64,000 bases of DNA, taken from positions 74,907,345 through 74,971,344 of the forward strand of contig NC_087065.1 of the NCBI RefSeq assembly GCF_963678635.1, in the 5' to 3' direction. The DNA comes from Symsagittifera roscoffensis (taxonomy: Eukaryota; Xenacoelomorpha; Acoela; Convolutidae). Each line of letters starts with the position of its first letter. Position 1 is the stretch's first letter. A program made the translations under genes and the position numbers. Below the pieces are notes generated by a model. The model was given only the letters and a program-made list of their open reading frames with translations. It did not search any database and was not told the DNA's origin. Below, one piece after another: positions 62,382-64,000 of the stretch.

Positions 62382-64000
62382 TTTAAGCATAACAAACGAC
62401 AAAGTAATTTGACATTTATTTTACAGCGAGGATAGACAAAAGGTTGGACAAACCCACTTAGCGCCTAGCCAAATTATGCTCAGATTCGAAAAGAAAAATG
62501 TCAACAATTTAACACTAACTATGAATGACAACAAATCCCCAAATTCATTTCATTCCAATTGGTTCAATTTTTTTGCTTCTTATTTTGATTTATATAATTA
62601 CGCTGTAATGTTAGCGATGGAACCCCTCACTATCAAGAATCTGGAAAAATTTAAATTTTGGGTTGGAAATTTAAATTTTCCAACCCAAAATTTCCGCTCC
62701 GAAAGAAAACAATAATATACCGTTTTCTTCGAAAGTCGGAACAATAATGCTCAGAGCATTCATTTCAATAGTGGCCAATTAACAAATCAGCAGAAAAATT
62801 AATCTGGCTCTATCGTGCAGCAGCACGACTGCCGCTACCGAGACACGAATGATCTTTTTGTGTAAAAAAGTGAAAAAAATTGCGGGAAGTTTAAACTAAC
62901 AGCTTTCCAGTTTTTGAATCAATATCATAGAAAACCTGACATGTCAACTTAATATATATTTCCCAGTAAAACAAAATGACCATGCCTAGTTACAATTACA
63001 ATTTCTAATAATTTTCCAAAAAATGACTCGTCATTTTTTAATTTTACTTCAGTCTGAGCGAAAAAAGCAAAAAAAGGTACAAAGAAGTGTGTTAACTTAT
63101 TTATCCTCCCTGTTTATAAATGGGAGCACTGAATTGAAAAACAAAAAAGGCCAATAAAAACGGAGGGTTCGAAAACCTGAAAAACGCTCCGAAAGAAAAC
63201 AATAATATTCCGTTTTTTTCGAAAGTCGGAACAATAATGCTCAGAGCATTCATTTCAATAGTGGCCGATTAACAAATCAGCAGAAAAATTAATCTGGCTC
63301 TAACGTGCAGTACGAAAAAACTAACAGTGAAAAATTTAACAGTGAAAAACCAACCCAAAATTTAAGCATAACAAACGACAAAGTAATTTGACATTTATTT
63401 TACAGCGAGGATAGACAAAAGGTTGGACAAACCCACTTAGCGCCTAGCCAAATTATGCTCAGATTCGAAAGGAAAAATGTCAACAATTTAACACTAACTA
63501 TGAATGACAACAAATCCCCCAATTCATTTCATTCCAATTGGTTCAATTTTTTTGCTTCTTATTTTGATTTATATAATTACGCTGTAATGTTAGCGATGGA
63601 ACCCCTCACTATCAAGAATCTGGAAAAATTTAAATTTTGGGTTGGAAATTTAAATTTTCCAACCCAAAATTTCCGCTCCGAAAGAAAACAATAATATTCC
63701 GTTTTCTTCGAAAGTCGGAACAATAATGCTCAGAGCATTCATTTCAATAGTGGCCGATTAACAAATCAGCAGAAAAATTAATCTGGCTCTATCGTGCAGC
63801 AGCACGACTGCCGCTACCGAGACACGAATGATCTTTTTGTGTAAAAAAGTGAAAAAAATTGCGGGAAGCTTAAACTAACAGCTTTCCAGTTTTTGAATCA
63901 ATATCATAGAAAACCTGACATGTCAACTTAATATATATTTCCCAGTAAAACAAAATGACCATGCCTAGTTACAATTACAATTTCTAATAACTTTCCAAAA
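62382..64000. repeat. 979-bp tandem duplication, second unit cut by window end
   Basis: 62382-63360 and 63361-64000 match at an offset of 979 with few substitutions. The first unit contains an extra internal copy (near 63184-63310) of the segment with GAAAGTCGGAACAATAATGC. Each unit holds a perfect-looking hairpin AAATTTTGGGTTGGAAA / TTTCCAACCCAAAATTT (62650-62690). The 79-codon frames at 62476 and 63455 come with the duplication. Confidence 0.88.

Noticed and set aside
62476-62715. 79-codon frame present twice at the window end
   Set aside because: Preserved only because the tandem duplication is recent; part of it encodes a DNA hairpin.

Overview
The window comes from an invertebrate metazoan nuclear genome. 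Host coding exons are short, fairly GC-rich and bounded by GT/AG splice sites. They sit in long, very AT-rich introns and intergenic DNA packed with LTR elements, MITEs and tandem duplications. I cannot assign a phylum from sequence alone. There is one assembly gap of 200 N (12534-12733). I found no tRNA, rRNA or CRISPR array.

Layout. (1) 1550-4502, + strand: an internally deleted Ty3/gypsy-type element with 210-bp LTRs and a 4-bp target duplication. (2) 5056-16075, + strand: exons of a candidate divergent rhodopsin-type GPCR. One exon (TM5-like) is single; the last two (TM6-like and TM7-like plus tail) occur twice because a block of about 6 kb is tandemly duplicated across the gap. (3) 19.5-22.5 kb: a (TA)n foldback and a decayed gypsy-like element on the - strand. 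(4) 23822-41913, - strand: an 18.1-kb Ty3/gypsy retrovirus-like element. It has nearly identical 411-bp LTRs, a 4-bp target duplication, a primer-binding-site candidate, Gag with a zinc knuckle, protease, a polymerase that lacks most of its RT domain, a complete-looking DD35E integrase, and about 6.5 kb of extra genes. The extra genes are two small hydrophobic ORFs, a 391-codon ORF without any methionine codon, a broken envelope-like glycoprotein and a further unknown ORF. (5) 43228-45386, + strand: a second, gutted copy of the same family in the opposite orientation. (6) 47295-60618, - strand: seven 3' exons of an atypical soluble guanylate cyclase of the Gyc88E/89D type. Its introns carry hAT-like MITEs with 8-bp target duplications, nested TIR elements and a gag fragment. 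(7) 62382-64000: a 979-bp tandem duplication running off the window.

How things relate. The big element is the main novelty. Gag, protease, RNase H and integrase are recognisable, and a signal-peptide glycoprotein region downstream gives it a retrovirus-like plan, but it is about twice the usual size and carries several unknown genes, some joined by ATGA overlaps. Several reading-frame breaks coexist with about 99.5% identical LTRs. The guanylate cyclase keeps both metal-binding aspartates and the guanine-contact residues, but the catalytic Asn/Arg pair is replaced by Gln/Leu, so it probably needs a partner subunit.
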